Shown: positions 42,655 to 52,234 of the stretch, piece by piece
Layout of the letters: each line of letters starts with the position of its first letter
Numbering within the stretch: position 1 is the first letter of the stretch
Source: DAOTYH01 sp034435015
GTDB taxonomy: Bacteria > Chloroflexota > Anaerolineae > Aggregatilineales > UBA3940
DNA length: 64,000 nt
NCBI GenBank assembly: GCA_034435015.1
Contig: DAOTYH010000088.1
Span: 1 to 64,000 of the forward strand
Direction of reading: 5' to 3'
Made by a program: the position numbers and the translations under genes
Notes under the pieces: generated by a model
What the model was told of the DNA's origin: nothing
The model's input: only the letters and a program-made list of their open reading frames with translations
The model's database searches: none

Positions 42655-43734
42655 ATGGCGACTGAAGTTGCACTCACTGTTGTTCGTGCCAAAGGCAGTT
42701 ACTACCAGATAGGCAGACAGATTGGCGAGGCGTGTGCCCCTCTGATCTACCGGATGCTGAACCTCTACCGAGGTTATTTCGACGCATCTTACGACGAACT
42801 CAAACTGACGTGGGATGAAGCCGTGCTTCAGGCACGCAAGTATTACCCTTATGCACGGCAATACACTCCTGAGTTTGTTGAAGAGTTGGCTGGAATGGCC
42901 GAAGCGGCCAATGTGGATTTCAATGACCTGATGGTGCTCAACTGTGTTGAGGCTATCACCTCTGATGCGCTCCATCTAGGATGTACCAGCCTAGCCGTCA
43001 GCGGAGAACGCACGACCGATCATCATGTGCTGGTTGGTCATAACGAAGACTGGCTTCCTGACGATGAGCAGAACGTTTACCTGATTCATGCTACCCCAGA
43101 TAATGCTCCTCCTTTCCTGGCCATGACCTACGGAGGGTTACTGCCTAACATCGGCTTCAATGCACTAGGCATTGCCCAGTGCTGTGACTCGGTCTATCCC
43201 AATGATGTGCGGGTGGGCATACCACGCATCTTTGTATCACGGGGAGTACTGGCCGCCACCCAACTCTCAGAGGCCATCCGCAAGGTGCTTATTCGCTGGC
43301 GGGCGGCAGGCTACAATCATCTGATTGTTGACAGCAACGGTGAGATTTACAGCATCGAGGTGTCGGCACGTCATTTTGCCACCATCTATGGCAAGCACGG
43401 TTATCTGGCGCATACCAACAACTATCTTACGCCCCGCATGAAGCGTTTCGAGGCCAAAAGCGAGGACCTGATCGGAGCGCATATACGTGTCAACCGTGCC
43501 ACGAAGCTGCTCCGTAACATCCGACAACACTCCCTTGACACGCTTCGAACCATTCTGAGCGACCATGTGAACTTCCCAAACAGCATTTGCTCTCATCACG
43601 AGCCAGGAGGGAAGCCCCTTGATCAGCAGAAGACCATTGTCTCCTTGATCATGGACCTCACCGCACTGGAGATGCACGTCTGCTGGGGAAATCCCTGCAC
43701 GGGGACTTACCGCACGTATCAGTTGGAGGTTTGA
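42655..43734 (+). CDS. C45-family acyltransferase/peptidase (AAT-like Ntn hydrolase)
   Basis: The 359-residue protein has the AAT layout: an N-terminal helical pro-segment, then HLGCTSLAV with Cys110 as the predicted nucleophile exposed by self-cleavage after Gly109, GHNEDWL and GFNALGIAQCCDS. This Ntn-hydrolase family cleaves or transfers acyl groups on amides such as acyl-peptides and penicillins. AGGACG precedes ATG 42655; an upstream GTG at 42631 is less likely. It heads a plus-strand unit with S9 peptidase, MttB-like 3 and TAP-like genes. Confidence 0.85.
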   Translation: MATEVALTVVRAKGSYYQIGRQIGEACAPLIYRMLNLYRGYFDASYDELKLTWDEAVLQARKYYPYARQYTPEFVEELAGMAEAANVDFNDLMVLNCVEAITSDALHLGCTSLAVSGERTTDHHVLVGHNEDWLPDDEQNVYLIHATPDNAPPFLAMTYGGLLPNIGFNALGIAQCCDSVYPNDVRVGIPRIFVSRGVLAATQLSEAIRKVLIRWRAAGYNHLIVDSNGEIYSIEVSARHFATIYGKHGYLAHTNNYLTPRMKRFEAKSEDLIGAHIRVNRATKLLRNIRQHSLDTLRTILSDHVNFPNSICSHHEPGGKPLDQQKTIVSLIMDLTALEMHVCWGNPCTGTYRTYQLEV

Positions 43735-43738
43735 GCCA

Positions 43739-45598
43739 ATGACCGGACGACTCCCGTTAGAAGACCGGCTGAAAGAAAAAGATGAGTATAACGGCTGGCC
43801 CTCTCTGCCGCGTCCAGACATCAGCCCGCCAAGCGGATGGAGTTTACCCCTCATCGTCTCGGTTGCTAGGCCGCGCAGTCATACTCCCTCGCCGGATGGG
43901 GAACGCTTGGCTTTCTTCTGGGACATGGCGGATGCTTCCAACCTCTACACGATGCCGACAACAGGCGGTTGGCCCGCCCAGCTCACCCAAGATCGTGACC
44001 CTAGACCTTACTGGTTCGATGATCCGCCGCAGTGGTCAGCAGACGGGGAGTGGCTGGCCTTTACAGATAAAGGCCATGTCTGGGTAGTGCCGACGGGCGG
44101 CGGCCTGCCCAGACAAGTGACAGACTTTACCTCAAACGCTTCATCCCCTCGCTGGATGCCCGACAGCAGACGCCTGCTTATCACAGTTGAGCGCAACAAG
44201 CGCACACGCATCCTGATGACTGATCGGGATGGGGCATGGCCCTCTCTCGTCAGCATGGGGCCGGGGCACGATCATTCTCCCCAAGCTTCCCCCAATGGCC
44301 GCTATGTCGTCTATGTCCACCAGCCTCTAGATGATCTCAACCGCTCCGACATCATGCTGGCCGATCTAGAAACAGGCTCCATCAGGGCCTTGACCGGCAC
44401 CCCCTCGCGGCATGATCGGTCGCCATGCTGGTCGCCAGACGGCAGGCGAATCGCCTTTACCTCAGAGCGGCCCGGTTACTATGAGCTTTTTGTCATTGAT
44501 CTGGAAGCTGGCTCTGAGTGGCAGGTTACACATGCCGGCCATGATATTTCCAATCTGGCATGGTCACCTGAAGGCTCGCGTATCCTGTGTACAATCAACC
44601 GGGATGGAGCGCTTGACCTAGCTATAGTCAACTTGGCCAGCGGCCAGATCGAGGACCTGCGTACCGCCTATGGCTTTCATGCCCGCCCGCACTGGCTTCC
44701 CGATGGGCGAACGATCACATTTGAATTCGAAGACCCCCAGCATTCGCCTGATCTGTATCGAATGGATATCGAGAGTCATCAGGTTACTCAACTCACCTTC
44801 AGCACACCCCCTGCACTAGCGGCCCTCGACTTGATCACACCGGAGCGTGTCAGCTACCCCAGCTTTGATGGTCTAGAGATACCTTCCTTCCTCTATAAGC
44901 CTCACAGGCCCAATGGGGCGGCAATTGTCTATCCTCATGGCGGCCCAACCGATCAGTATGCCTTAGAATGGGACATTGTGGCTCAGTACATGACAGCCAA
45001 AGGCTACACGTGGCTTGCCCCGAATTTCCGAGGCAGTACAGGCTACGGGATCGAATTTGAGAGGGCTAATCACAACGTGTGGGGAGTAGATGACACAAAA
45101 GACTGCTTGGCCGGCGCTGATTATCTCGCGGGTCTGGACTGGGTGGATACCACACGGATAGCCATCTTTGGGGCCAGTTACGGCAGTTACATGACAGTCT
45201 GCGCACTGGCCGCCGATCCGCAACACCGGTTTGCCTGCGGCGTCGCCAAGTATGGGGACTGCAACATCTTGACCTCGTGGGCCGAGAGCAATCAGGAGGG
45301 CCGAGAAGACCTAGAACGTATGATGGGGCATCCATCCGCCAACCGGGCCGCCTACCGGGCCGGTTCACCGGTGTGGCAGGCAGGAAACATACAGCGCCCC
45401 CTGCTGATTGTACACGGCCTGCTTGATCCTATCGTCCATCCCCTGCAAGCTGAGGAATTGACCGAAGCGCTCCGGCGTGAAGGTAAGACCTTCGAATACA
45501 GAACCTATCCTGATGAAGGGCATGGCATCCTTCGCCGCAAGAATCAGCTCGACTTCTATGCCCGCCTTGAACGCTTTCTGGACTGGTATTTGATGTAG
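43739..45598 (+). CDS. S9-family prolyl-oligopeptidase-like serine peptidase
   Basis: The 619-residue protein has an N-terminal beta-propeller with repeated WSPDG/WSPEG-type blades (residues 40-360) and a C-terminal alpha/beta-hydrolase domain. The triad is visible as GASYGSY (Ser480), LLDPIVH (Asp563) and DEGHGI (His595). There is no signal peptide, so it should act in the cytoplasm on imported oligopeptides or acylated amino acids. GGAGG in the end of the preceding gene serves the ATG at 43739. Confidence 0.9.
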   Translation: MTGRLPLEDRLKEKDEYNGWPSLPRPDISPPSGWSLPLIVSVARPRSHTPSPDGERLAFFWDMADASNLYTMPTTGGWPAQLTQDRDPRPYWFDDPPQWSADGEWLAFTDKGHVWVVPTGGGLPRQVTDFTSNASSPRWMPDSRRLLITVERNKRTRILMTDRDGAWPSLVSMGPGHDHSPQASPNGRYVVYVHQPLDDLNRSDIMLADLETGSIRALTGTPSRHDRSPCWSPDGRRIAFTSERPGYYELFVIDLEAGSEWQVTHAGHDISNLAWSPEGSRILCTINRDGALDLAIVNLASGQIEDLRTAYGFHARPHWLPDGRTITFEFEDPQHSPDLYRMDIESHQVTQLTFSTPPALAALDLITPERVSYPSFDGLEIPSFLYKPHRPNGAAIVYPHGGPTDQYALEWDIVAQYMTAKGYTWLAPNFRGSTGYGIEFERANHNVWGVDDTKDCLAGADYLAGLDWVDTTRIAIFGASYGSYMTVCALAADPQHRFACGVAKYGDCNILTSWAESNQEGREDLERMMGHPSANRAAYRAGSPVWQAGNIQRPLLIVHGLLDPIVHPLQAEELTEALRREGKTFEYRTYPDEGHGILRRKNQLDFYARLERFLDWYLM

Positions 45599-45614
45599 CA
45601 AGGAGAATAGCCCC

Positions 45615-47021
45615 GTGGCTCCATTAGCCATTCTCACGCCGAATGACATTCTAGCCATACACCATGCTACGTTGCGCATCCTCTCTGAAGTAGGCATTGT
45701 GCTTCGGGACGCGGAGGCACGCACTCTTCTGCTCGATCACGGCGCCCGCGAGCTGGACGGGCGCGTCTGCCTGCCGCCTGATCTGGTTGAGAGCTGTGTT
45801 GCCCGTTGCCCAAGCCGGGTGACTGTGCAGGGTCGGGGCGGGAAGGCAGAACTAGGGGCAGGCGAGATGCACGTCCACAACTTGGGCGGAGCACGTGATG
45901 TGCTTGACCGGGCAGGCGGCGATCCACGCCCTGCTACCACGCGCGATCTGGCGGAAAGTGCCCGCCTGCTAGATGCTCTCGAAAATGTTACCACCATCAC
46001 CCCCCTCTACACGCCATGTGATGTACCGCCCTCCGCCATGACGGTAGTCATGTATGACCAGACGATACGACATACACTGAAGCCGGTGAGCGCACCGGGC
46101 GTCCAGACGGTAGCCGAAGTCCACTACCTGGCCGAAATGGCTCATATTGTTCTCGGCGAGGCTTCAGCAGTTTTGCTGTCGCTCTCGCCTATCAGCCCAT
46201 TGAACTTTCCGGCTGATCTGGCTCAGGCCATTATCGAGATCGCACGGCAGGGGATGCCGCTTGCGCCACTACCCTGTCCACAGGCCGGCATCTCGGCTCC
46301 TCTCTCTCTAGCGGGCGCCCTAGCACAACAAAACGCTGAGGTATTGGCAATGATCACGCTCGCCCAGTTGGTCAGACCGGGTCTGCCGATGCTCTATTGC
46401 GGCAGACTGGCGGCGATTGACATGCGCAGTGCGTTACCAATCTGGGGCAATCCGGAGATTGCGCTTGTCTCAGCGGCAACTGTCCAGATAGGGCACTTCT
46501 ACCATTTGCCGGTCAACGTATATGGGCTGTGCGGTAGCGGCCATGCTATTGATATTCAGAACGGCTACGAGCGGGCGCTGAATGCAGTCGTACCGGCGCT
46601 GGCAGGGGCAGATGAACTGTCTGGCATTGGCGAGATGACAAGCGGAACGATCTCATCCAACACGCAAATGGTCATAGACAACGAGATTATGGGGATGGTA
46701 TTCCGCATTCGCCGCGGCTTTGAGGTCAACGAAGATTCGCTGGCTGTTGAGGTCATCGCCCAGGTAATGGCCTCGCCCATGCACAACTTCCTGTCAATGC
46801 CCCACACAGTCAAATACCTGCGTGGAGGCGAGTTATGGCGCGGAAAACTGGCCATACAGGGAATCGGCTGGGAGCAATGGCGTGATACAGGCCGCCCAAC
46901 CGTGGTGGAACGGGCAGAGGCTGAAGCCAACCGTATCCTGTCCGAGCACGAGGTCGAACCTCTACCCGATGATCAAGCCCGTGCTTTAGACGAGATTATC
47001 CGGGCGGCATGGGGTCAGTGA
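45615..47021 (+). CDS. MttB-like (non-pyrrolysine) methyltransferase 3
   Basis: A GTG start at 45615 with AAGGAG upstream opens a 468-residue MttB-family barrel (LTPNDILAIHHATLRILSEV; GIGEMTSGTISSNTQMVIDN). No amber codon interrupts it. It is more divergent from copies 1 and 2 than they are from each other, judging by the conserved C-terminal segment. Its place between two hydrolase genes suggests that the hydrolases release or process its substrate. Confidence 0.85.
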   Translation: MAPLAILTPNDILAIHHATLRILSEVGIVLRDAEARTLLLDHGARELDGRVCLPPDLVESCVARCPSRVTVQGRGGKAELGAGEMHVHNLGGARDVLDRAGGDPRPATTRDLAESARLLDALENVTTITPLYTPCDVPPSAMTVVMYDQTIRHTLKPVSAPGVQTVAEVHYLAEMAHIVLGEASAVLLSLSPISPLNFPADLAQAIIEIARQGMPLAPLPCPQAGISAPLSLAGALAQQNAEVLAMITLAQLVRPGLPMLYCGRLAAIDMRSALPIWGNPEIALVSAATVQIGHFYHLPVNVYGLCGSGHAIDIQNGYERALNAVVPALAGADELSGIGEMTSGTISSNTQMVIDNEIMGMVFRIRRGFEVNEDSLAVEVIAQVMASPMHNFLSMPHTVKYLRGGELWRGKLAIQGIGWEQWRDTGRPTVVERAEAEANRILSEHEVEPLPDDQARALDEIIRAAWGQ

Positions 47022-47023
47022 TC

Positions 47024-48661
47024 ATGCTTGAACAGAGCAAGGGAAGATTTAGCAAGATATTACTGGGTTTCGTCTTACTCAGTAGCGTTGGGTTGGCCTG
47101 CAACTGGCCCGGATTCCGTCCCGCGGCTACACCTACTCTTGACCCAGAATCACTCCAACCGGCAGAGGCTGTCACAACGACAGCGCCCTCCCACATCCCT
47201 CCTGAAACACCGATGCCCTTTCCCGCCGCCCCTGCACCCACTACCAACTACACCCCCCTTTTCGAACCCGCACCCTGCCGATTTGCCGTACCTGAAGGGT
47301 ATAGTCCCCAGTGCGGTTATTTGGTCGTGCCGGAAGATCGCCGCATGCCGAACAGTCCGCTGATCCGGTTGCATGTAGCAATCTTTAAGAGCTGGAGCGA
47401 CTCGCCCGCTCCTGATCCCGTAATCCATCTAGCCGGAGGGCCGGGCAGTGCTTCTCTTCAGATCGTCTGGTATTACTTCAATGCCGGCCTGAACCGCTTT
47501 CTAGAGAGCCGTGACTACATCATCTTTGATCAACGCGGAACAGGCTTCTCTCTGCCAGCCCTTCATTGCCCGGAGCGGGACGACCTGACGATCACCTTAC
47601 TGACTCAGCAAGTGAGCGACGAAGAAGCCCAAGCGCTTGAGATAGACGCCTATACCCGGTGCCGCGACCGGCTCATCGGGCAAGGGGTAAATCTAGCCGC
47701 TTATAACAGTGCCGCCAGCGCCGCTGATGTTAACGATCTCCGGATCGCGCTCGGATATGATCGAGTTAATCTATACGGTGTCTCTTACGGAACACGCCTG
47801 GCGTTGACAGTGATGCGGGATTACCCAACTGCCATCCGCAGTGTGATCCTCGACTCGCCTTATCCGCCACAGGTCAATCTGTACACAGAATGGGGAGGGA
47901 ATGCTGAACGGGCGTTCAACCTGCTGTTTGACTCGTGCAATGCTGACTTAGCCTGCAACACAACCTATCCTAACCTGAGAGAGGTCTTTTATCAGCTTGT
48001 TGATCGGCTTAGTGATAATCCGATCTCTGTAACCGTCAATGATCCCTTCGGGGGCGGGACCTACCGGGTTTCCGTTGATGACGACCTGCTGATTGACGTT
48101 CTCTTTGGGGGGATGTACCGCCGGGACGTAATCCCTGGTTTGCCTGCTCTGATCTACGAGACCTATAATGGAAACTACACCCGTCTAGCCAGAAGGCTGG
48201 GGTTGTTGTTCGAACGGACAGCCAGCGCAGGAATGAGAAATTCCGTCCAGTGCAACGAGGAGATTGCTTTCAGCTCTTATCAGGATGTGATCACAGCAAA
48301 TGCCGGTCTCCAGCCACAGCTTCGCGATCATTACAACCGTTATTTCGAGAGTCTTTTTGCTGTGTGCGGCCTCTGGGGGGCCGGGCAGGCCGCCCCCATC
48401 GAGAATCAGCCTGTAACAAGTGACATCCCCACACTAATACTGGCCGGGCAATACGACCCGATCACACCTCCGGCTTGGGGGCAACTGGCCGGCGCCACAT
48501 TAAGCCGGGCGTGGTACGTTGAGTTTCCGGGCGTGGGGCATTGGACTATGCGCTCGGACTCCTGCCCGCTGGCAGTAGGACTAACCTTCTTTAACAACCC
48601 CTCCGTGCCGCCTGATCTGTCGTGCATCTCATCAATGGCCCCGTTGAGCTTTGAACGCTGA
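47024..48661 (+). CDS. Secreted TAP-like alpha/beta hydrolase lipoprotein (S33)
   Basis: About 545 residues with a lipoprotein signal (KILLGFVLLSSVGLAC) and a Thr/Pro-rich linker. The alpha/beta-hydrolase fold shows HLAGGPGSAS (oxyanion region), the nucleophile elbow GVSYGT, GQYDPITPP (acid) and VGHWT (His). The C-terminal TAP-like segment is present. These enzymes remove di- or tripeptides from peptide N-termini outside the cell. ATG 47009, overlapping the methyltransferase gene, is an alternative start. Confidence 0.85.
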   Translation: MLEQSKGRFSKILLGFVLLSSVGLACNWPGFRPAATPTLDPESLQPAEAVTTTAPSHIPPETPMPFPAAPAPTTNYTPLFEPAPCRFAVPEGYSPQCGYLVVPEDRRMPNSPLIRLHVAIFKSWSDSPAPDPVIHLAGGPGSASLQIVWYYFNAGLNRFLESRDYIIFDQRGTGFSLPALHCPERDDLTITLLTQQVSDEEAQALEIDAYTRCRDRLIGQGVNLAAYNSAASAADVNDLRIALGYDRVNLYGVSYGTRLALTVMRDYPTAIRSVILDSPYPPQVNLYTEWGGNAERAFNLLFDSCNADLACNTTYPNLREVFYQLVDRLSDNPISVTVNDPFGGGTYRVSVDDDLLIDVLFGGMYRRDVIPGLPALIYETYNGNYTRLARRLGLLFERTASAGMRNSVQCNEEIAFSSYQDVITANAGLQPQLRDHYNRYFESLFAVCGLWGAGQAAPIENQPVTSDIPTLILAGQYDPITPPAWGQLAGATLSRAWYVEFPGVGHWTMRSDSCPLAVGLTFFNNPSVPPDLSCISSMAPLSFER

Positions 48662-48716
48662 ACGGGTCGTGTGTTCCATTTTTGTATACAGGGAGAGTCT
48701 TTGACATCAGATTTGG

Positions 48717-48745
48717 TTGACGCTCAGTTTCAGGCCCACTATAAT
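48717..48745 (+). promoter_or_regulatory. Sigma-70 promoter of the 2-hydroxyacid dehydrogenase gene
   Basis: TTGACG (48717-48722), a 17-base spacer and TATAAT (48740-48745) give a near-consensus promoter 100 bases before the start codon. Confidence 0.8.
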
Positions 48746-48845
48746 CCCATTTAACACCCTGACTATCTACAATATGTATCTTGAATACCACGTAAGAGGC
48801 AACACAAGCCGCTTCTCTGGCCAGCCCCAGAGCAGGAGATGAAAA

Positions 48846-49814
48846 ATGGCCGATCTGAAATCCTCGCGCATACTGGTAACACCAACCTCCTATGCTAAGA
48901 CCGATCCGCGCCTGCGTATTGGTCTGGAGTCGTTGGTTGGTGAGGTAATCTATAACACCCTGGGCCGCCCCCTTACCTCCGAAGAAGTTAAGAGCATGCT
49001 TCCGGGGTGCGATGGTTATATTGCCGGGGTAGATGCCATTGATCGAAATGCCCTGGAGGGCGCTGACCGCCTTAAAGTGATCGCGCGTTACGGGGTAGGT
49101 GTAGATAACATTGACCTAGAAGCCGCTAGAGAGAAGGGCATTATCGTGACAAACACCCCCGGCGCCAATGCAGTCTCTGTAGCCGAGCTGACCGTCGGCC
49201 TGATGATCGCGCTGGCCCGCCGCATGATTGAAGCTGTCTCAGCCACCCGTGCCGGTGAGTGGCCGCGCCTGATGGGAACATCGCTGGAAGGTAAAGAGAT
49301 AGGTCTGCTGGGGCTGGGCGCTGTCGGCAAACAGGTCGCCCGCCGGCTACAGGGCTTTGACTGCACAATCATCGCTTATGATCCGGTGCCCGATCTGGAG
49401 TTTGCGCAGAAGCATGGGGTCGAAATCATTCCGCAGGCTGATGTGGTCCGCCGGGCTGACTTCCTCTCACTCCACTTGCCGCTTTTGCCAGAGACGCGAG
49501 GGATGGTCAACGCTGAGTTTATAGCTCAGATGAAGCGGGGCGCCTTCTTGATCAACACAGCAAGGGGTGAGTTGGTTGATGAGCAAGCTCTGCTGGAAGC
49601 ATTGCAGAGCGGCCACTTGCGGGGCGCCGCACTCGATACATTCGCCAAACAGCCGCCTGATCCTGACAACCCCTTGCTGGCTTTGCCGCAGGTAATCGCC
49701 ACACCGCTGATGGGCGCTCACGCCGACAGCGCCACCAATGCGATGGGCTGGGCCGCCCTGCGAGCCTGCCTGGCTGTACTTTCGGGGGAGGAGCCTGCCA
49801 ACCGGGTCATCTGA
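48846..49814 (+). CDS. D-isomer-specific 2-hydroxyacid dehydrogenase (SerA-like)
   Basis: The 322-residue protein has the NAD motif GLGAVGKQVARRL, the LINTARGELVDEQALLEAL segment with catalytic Arg, and LHLPLLPETRG. The usual catalytic His lies in ATPLMGAHADSA, where family members read TPHxGxxT; here His appears as GAH. It is the size of the minimal D-3-phosphoglycerate dehydrogenase family without ACT domain. Other 2-hydroxyacids are possible. AGGAGA precedes ATG. It has its own promoter and terminator. Confidence 0.85.
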   Translation: MADLKSSRILVTPTSYAKTDPRLRIGLESLVGEVIYNTLGRPLTSEEVKSMLPGCDGYIAGVDAIDRNALEGADRLKVIARYGVGVDNIDLEAAREKGIIVTNTPGANAVSVAELTVGLMIALARRMIEAVSATRAGEWPRLMGTSLEGKEIGLLGLGAVGKQVARRLQGFDCTIIAYDPVPDLEFAQKHGVEIIPQADVVRRADFLSLHLPLLPETRGMVNAEFIAQMKRGAFLINTARGELVDEQALLEALQSGHLRGAALDTFAKQPPDPDNPLLALPQVIATPLMGAHADSATNAMGWAALRACLAVLSGEEPANRVI

Positions 49815-49866
49815 GGCTCAGGCGGGGCAACCTGCAAGCTACCCTAAACATGCTAAACAAGGGCTG

Positions 49867-49900
49867 TATCCGGGCTGGAGCCACCTGCCCGGATATTTTT
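49867..49900 (+). terminator. Terminator of the dehydrogenase gene
   Basis: TATCCGGGC (49867-49875) and GCCCGGATA (49887-49895) form a perfect 9-bp stem with an 11-base loop, followed by TTTTTCTT. Confidence 0.9.
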
Positions 49901-49935
49901 CTTCTCCGTGCGAGGTTGGCGGTCCGGAGACACCT

Positions 49936-50781
49936 TTACAATAGGTGTACTTCTTCCTGCGCCGGTTTTTGACGGATGTCCACTGAACCTATTTCAGCCT
50001 CGATCTCCAGGTCAATTTTATTGGCGGCAGTGTCATAATCAGGCGATTGATAAAGCCCCTCCCCAACCAGAGGATAGTGAGCAGTATCCACTGTGATTGT
50101 CGAAAGCTCACCTTTCTTCCGAACTCGAAGTGCTGTGCTGGACGGAACATGCACACTCATGGAAGAAGCTCCGGTTTTCACCTTGGCCTGCGTATGCCCG
50201 GCATGTGCTGGCAATATCATCTTGGTTGAACTGGCTCCGGTCTCGACCTTCAGATCAGTTACCCGCAGAGGGGAGAGATCGAAGAACGCCTCATTAGCCC
50301 CTGTGTTGATGTCAAGTGCAAGGGGAATGTCTCCATTCAGGCCAAAAACCCACTCACGCGAATGGGGGCCCCAATTCCATGGCAAGGACAGGTGCACAGC
50401 GGTTGACTCCATTTTGAGGTCCAACTTTGCACCTGCCCGCTTGGCTGTGCAAGCTATCCCGCCCGCAAATGATCCGGCCATAGCCTGCCCCGCCTCAACT
50501 CCCCTGCTACCATTCAGGTGAATACGCCCCGCGTTATAGTTGATATGAACTTCTGCTTTCTCTGCACCTTCGAGGGGCACACTCACCTGACGAACTTCTG
50601 TGACAGCCTCTCCCTGCCTCGAAGCCACCCCCAAGATGATCCACATACCGATTGCGATCAAAAACAGGGGCCAGAGTGCCGACCAGATACTGATCTGAAT
50701 TATCCGCAGGTTGCTCAGTAAAAGCAGGCCGCCCGCTCCAGTCAGGACGATCCCCCAGAAAATGCCGCCGTTCCTTCTCAT
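49936..50781 (-). CDS. LiaF-like membrane protein (DUF5668 plus toast-rack domain)
   Basis: Residues 5-50 hold two close membrane helices (GIVLTGAGGLLLLSNLRI and WPLFLIAIGMWIILG), the DUF5668 pattern. The rest is a repetitive beta-helical toast-rack region (INYNAGRIHLNGSRG, VETGASSTKMILPAHAG, VKTGASSMSVHVPSS). LiaF homologues repress cell-envelope stress responses, but related proteins of unknown role are common. AAGGAGAG precedes ATG. An inverted repeat sits just upstream. Confidence 0.8.
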   Translation of the reverse strand: MRRNGGIFWGIVLTGAGGLLLLSNLRIIQISIWSALWPLFLIAIGMWIILGVASRQGEAVTEVRQVSVPLEGAEKAEVHINYNAGRIHLNGSRGVEAGQAMAGSFAGGIACTAKRAGAKLDLKMESTAVHLSLPWNWGPHSREWVFGLNGDIPLALDINTGANEAFFDLSPLRVTDLKVETGASSTKMILPAHAGHTQAKVKTGASSMSVHVPSSTALRVRKKGELSTITVDTAHYPLVGEGLYQSPDYDTAANKIDLEIEAEIGSVDIRQKPAQEEVHLL

Positions 50782-51108
50782 CTTGCTCTCCTTACTGAGA
50801 TGTTCTGTGCACTCAACATCTCTCTACATAATACATATACATAAGACGCATCATCTGGGTTGCGCGGATGAGAGAAAACATAAGGATATTTGAGTTGGAG
50901 GCCCCTTCAAGCTTGGTCATGTGCATCACTCAGCAACGCTGTGTCAGACTGCCCAATATATTTCTCGTGGGAGACAAGGTCCAGTGTTTACCTCTACGCC
51001 TGCGTCTCTCAGATCAATTGCCTCAGAAACAGCCTGTTGTTAGAATTAGACTTGAGCTATAGATTACCATGTTTCAGAGGTATTATAGAGTAGGGTAGGG
51101 GGTAATCC
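50782..51108. other. Intergenic region between divergent genes, no gene seen
   Basis: About 330 bases, A/T-richer than the surroundings. It contains the inverted repeat at 50797-50822 and presumably the promoters of both flanking genes; no near-consensus -35/-10 pair stands out. Short frames here lack ribosome-binding sites. Confidence 0.55.
50797..50822. promoter_or_regulatory. 8-bp inverted repeat in the leader of the LiaF-like gene
   Basis: GAGATGTT (50797-50804) and AACATCTC (50815-50822) are perfect inverted repeats with a 10-base spacer, 15 bases before the start codon. It could be an operator or a small leader hairpin. Confidence 0.5.
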
Positions 51109-52197
51109 ATGTCTGATCCGCATCCGGTTGGTAGACGTGAAGAGAGTTTCGTCCCTTCTAGGGGTGCGCACGTACCGCGTACACTGGCACAGGTTCTGAA
51201 TGAAGCAAATGAAGCAGTAGTGCGAGGTGATCTTTCGAACTATATCCCCATTCCAACCAGCTTTGATCCGCTAGACGCGGCCATTGGTGGAGGATTACAA
51301 CGGGGAGAACTAGTCCTGCTCGGAGGGCCTCAGGGCATTGGCAAGACGATCACCGCCCTGCAAATGGCCCGCAACATAGTCAAGTCAGGCAACATGTACG
51401 CCTTCTTCCTCTCCTACGAGCACACAGAAGCCCACCTGATGAATCGTCTATTGTGTCTGGAGAGCGTTAACCCACCTGAGATGACTATCAACTCCGGCCT
51501 GCGAATGAAAGACTTGCAGGACATCATTGTTTCCAAGCGGGCACGGATGTATCTTAGCAAGGATGGCACCGGCTCATTGCGGGGCATCCTGCGCGAGAAC
51601 GAACGCACTTCGCCCGCACTGGCCCGTATGGCCGAATACGCTGACCGGCTGATCATGCTGAAAGCCAGCCCGGCAGTGACCACCCTCTCCGCTATTCGCG
51701 AGATGACCTCCAAGCTTGTACAGGCTACTGGCGGCAATGTCGTGGTATTTGTGGACTACCTGCAAAAAGTCGCCATCTACCCTGAACGGGCAGTGGATGA
51801 GAACGACAAGGTAACTATCATCGTTGAGGGACTGAAGGACATTGCCCTGTCACTTGACGTACCCGTGCTGTCTATCGTGGCCGCTGATCGCGAGGGACTG
51901 CGCTCCAAGCGGTTGCATCTCTTCCATCTGCGCGGCAGTTCAGCATTGGATTATGAGTGCGATATTGCCATTATCATGAACAATAAGTACAACATCCTAT
52001 CAAAGGATCATGTTGCCTTCAACCCCTACCAGGCCAAGCAATATCGTGAGTGGGTTGTTTTCACCATTGAGAAGAACCGTGCCGGGCGTGCCTTTATTGA
52101 TGTCGAGTTCCATCTTCATGCACCCTTCTTCTGTTTTGACCCGCGCGGCCAGATAGTCCAGCAACAACTAATTGATGATAAGATCATCGAGGCCTGA
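51109..52197 (+). CDS. Stand-alone DnaB/RecA-type ATPase
   Basis: The 362-residue protein resembles the C-terminal ATPase domain of DnaB: LDAAIGGGLQRGELVLLGG, Walker A GGPQGIGKT (residues 72-80), the FFLSYEH segment with catalytic Glu, Walker B VVVFVDYLQK, and RGSSALDYECDIAIIM plus FTIEKNRAG. The DnaB N-terminal domain is missing, replaced by about 45 residues of unknown fold. It is not next to replication genes. It may be a KaiC/RadA-like regulatory ATPase or a specialised helicase. Confidence 0.8.
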   Translation: MSDPHPVGRREESFVPSRGAHVPRTLAQVLNEANEAVVRGDLSNYIPIPTSFDPLDAAIGGGLQRGELVLLGGPQGIGKTITALQMARNIVKSGNMYAFFLSYEHTEAHLMNRLLCLESVNPPEMTINSGLRMKDLQDIIVSKRARMYLSKDGTGSLRGILRENERTSPALARMAEYADRLIMLKASPAVTTLSAIREMTSKLVQATGGNVVVFVDYLQKVAIYPERAVDENDKVTIIVEGLKDIALSLDVPVLSIVAADREGLRSKRLHLFHLRGSSALDYECDIAIIMNNKYNILSKDHVAFNPYQAKQYREWVVFTIEKNRAGRAFIDVEFHLHAPFFCFDPRGQIVQQQLIDDKIIEA

Positions 52198-52234
52198 TTG
52201 TTGAGACTGCCGACTCAATCTGCTATCACGAACG

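Noticed and set aside
37723..47021. Pyrrolysine-containing MttB genes
   Set aside because: All three frames are full length without in-frame amber codons, so they belong to the non-pyrrolysine branch.
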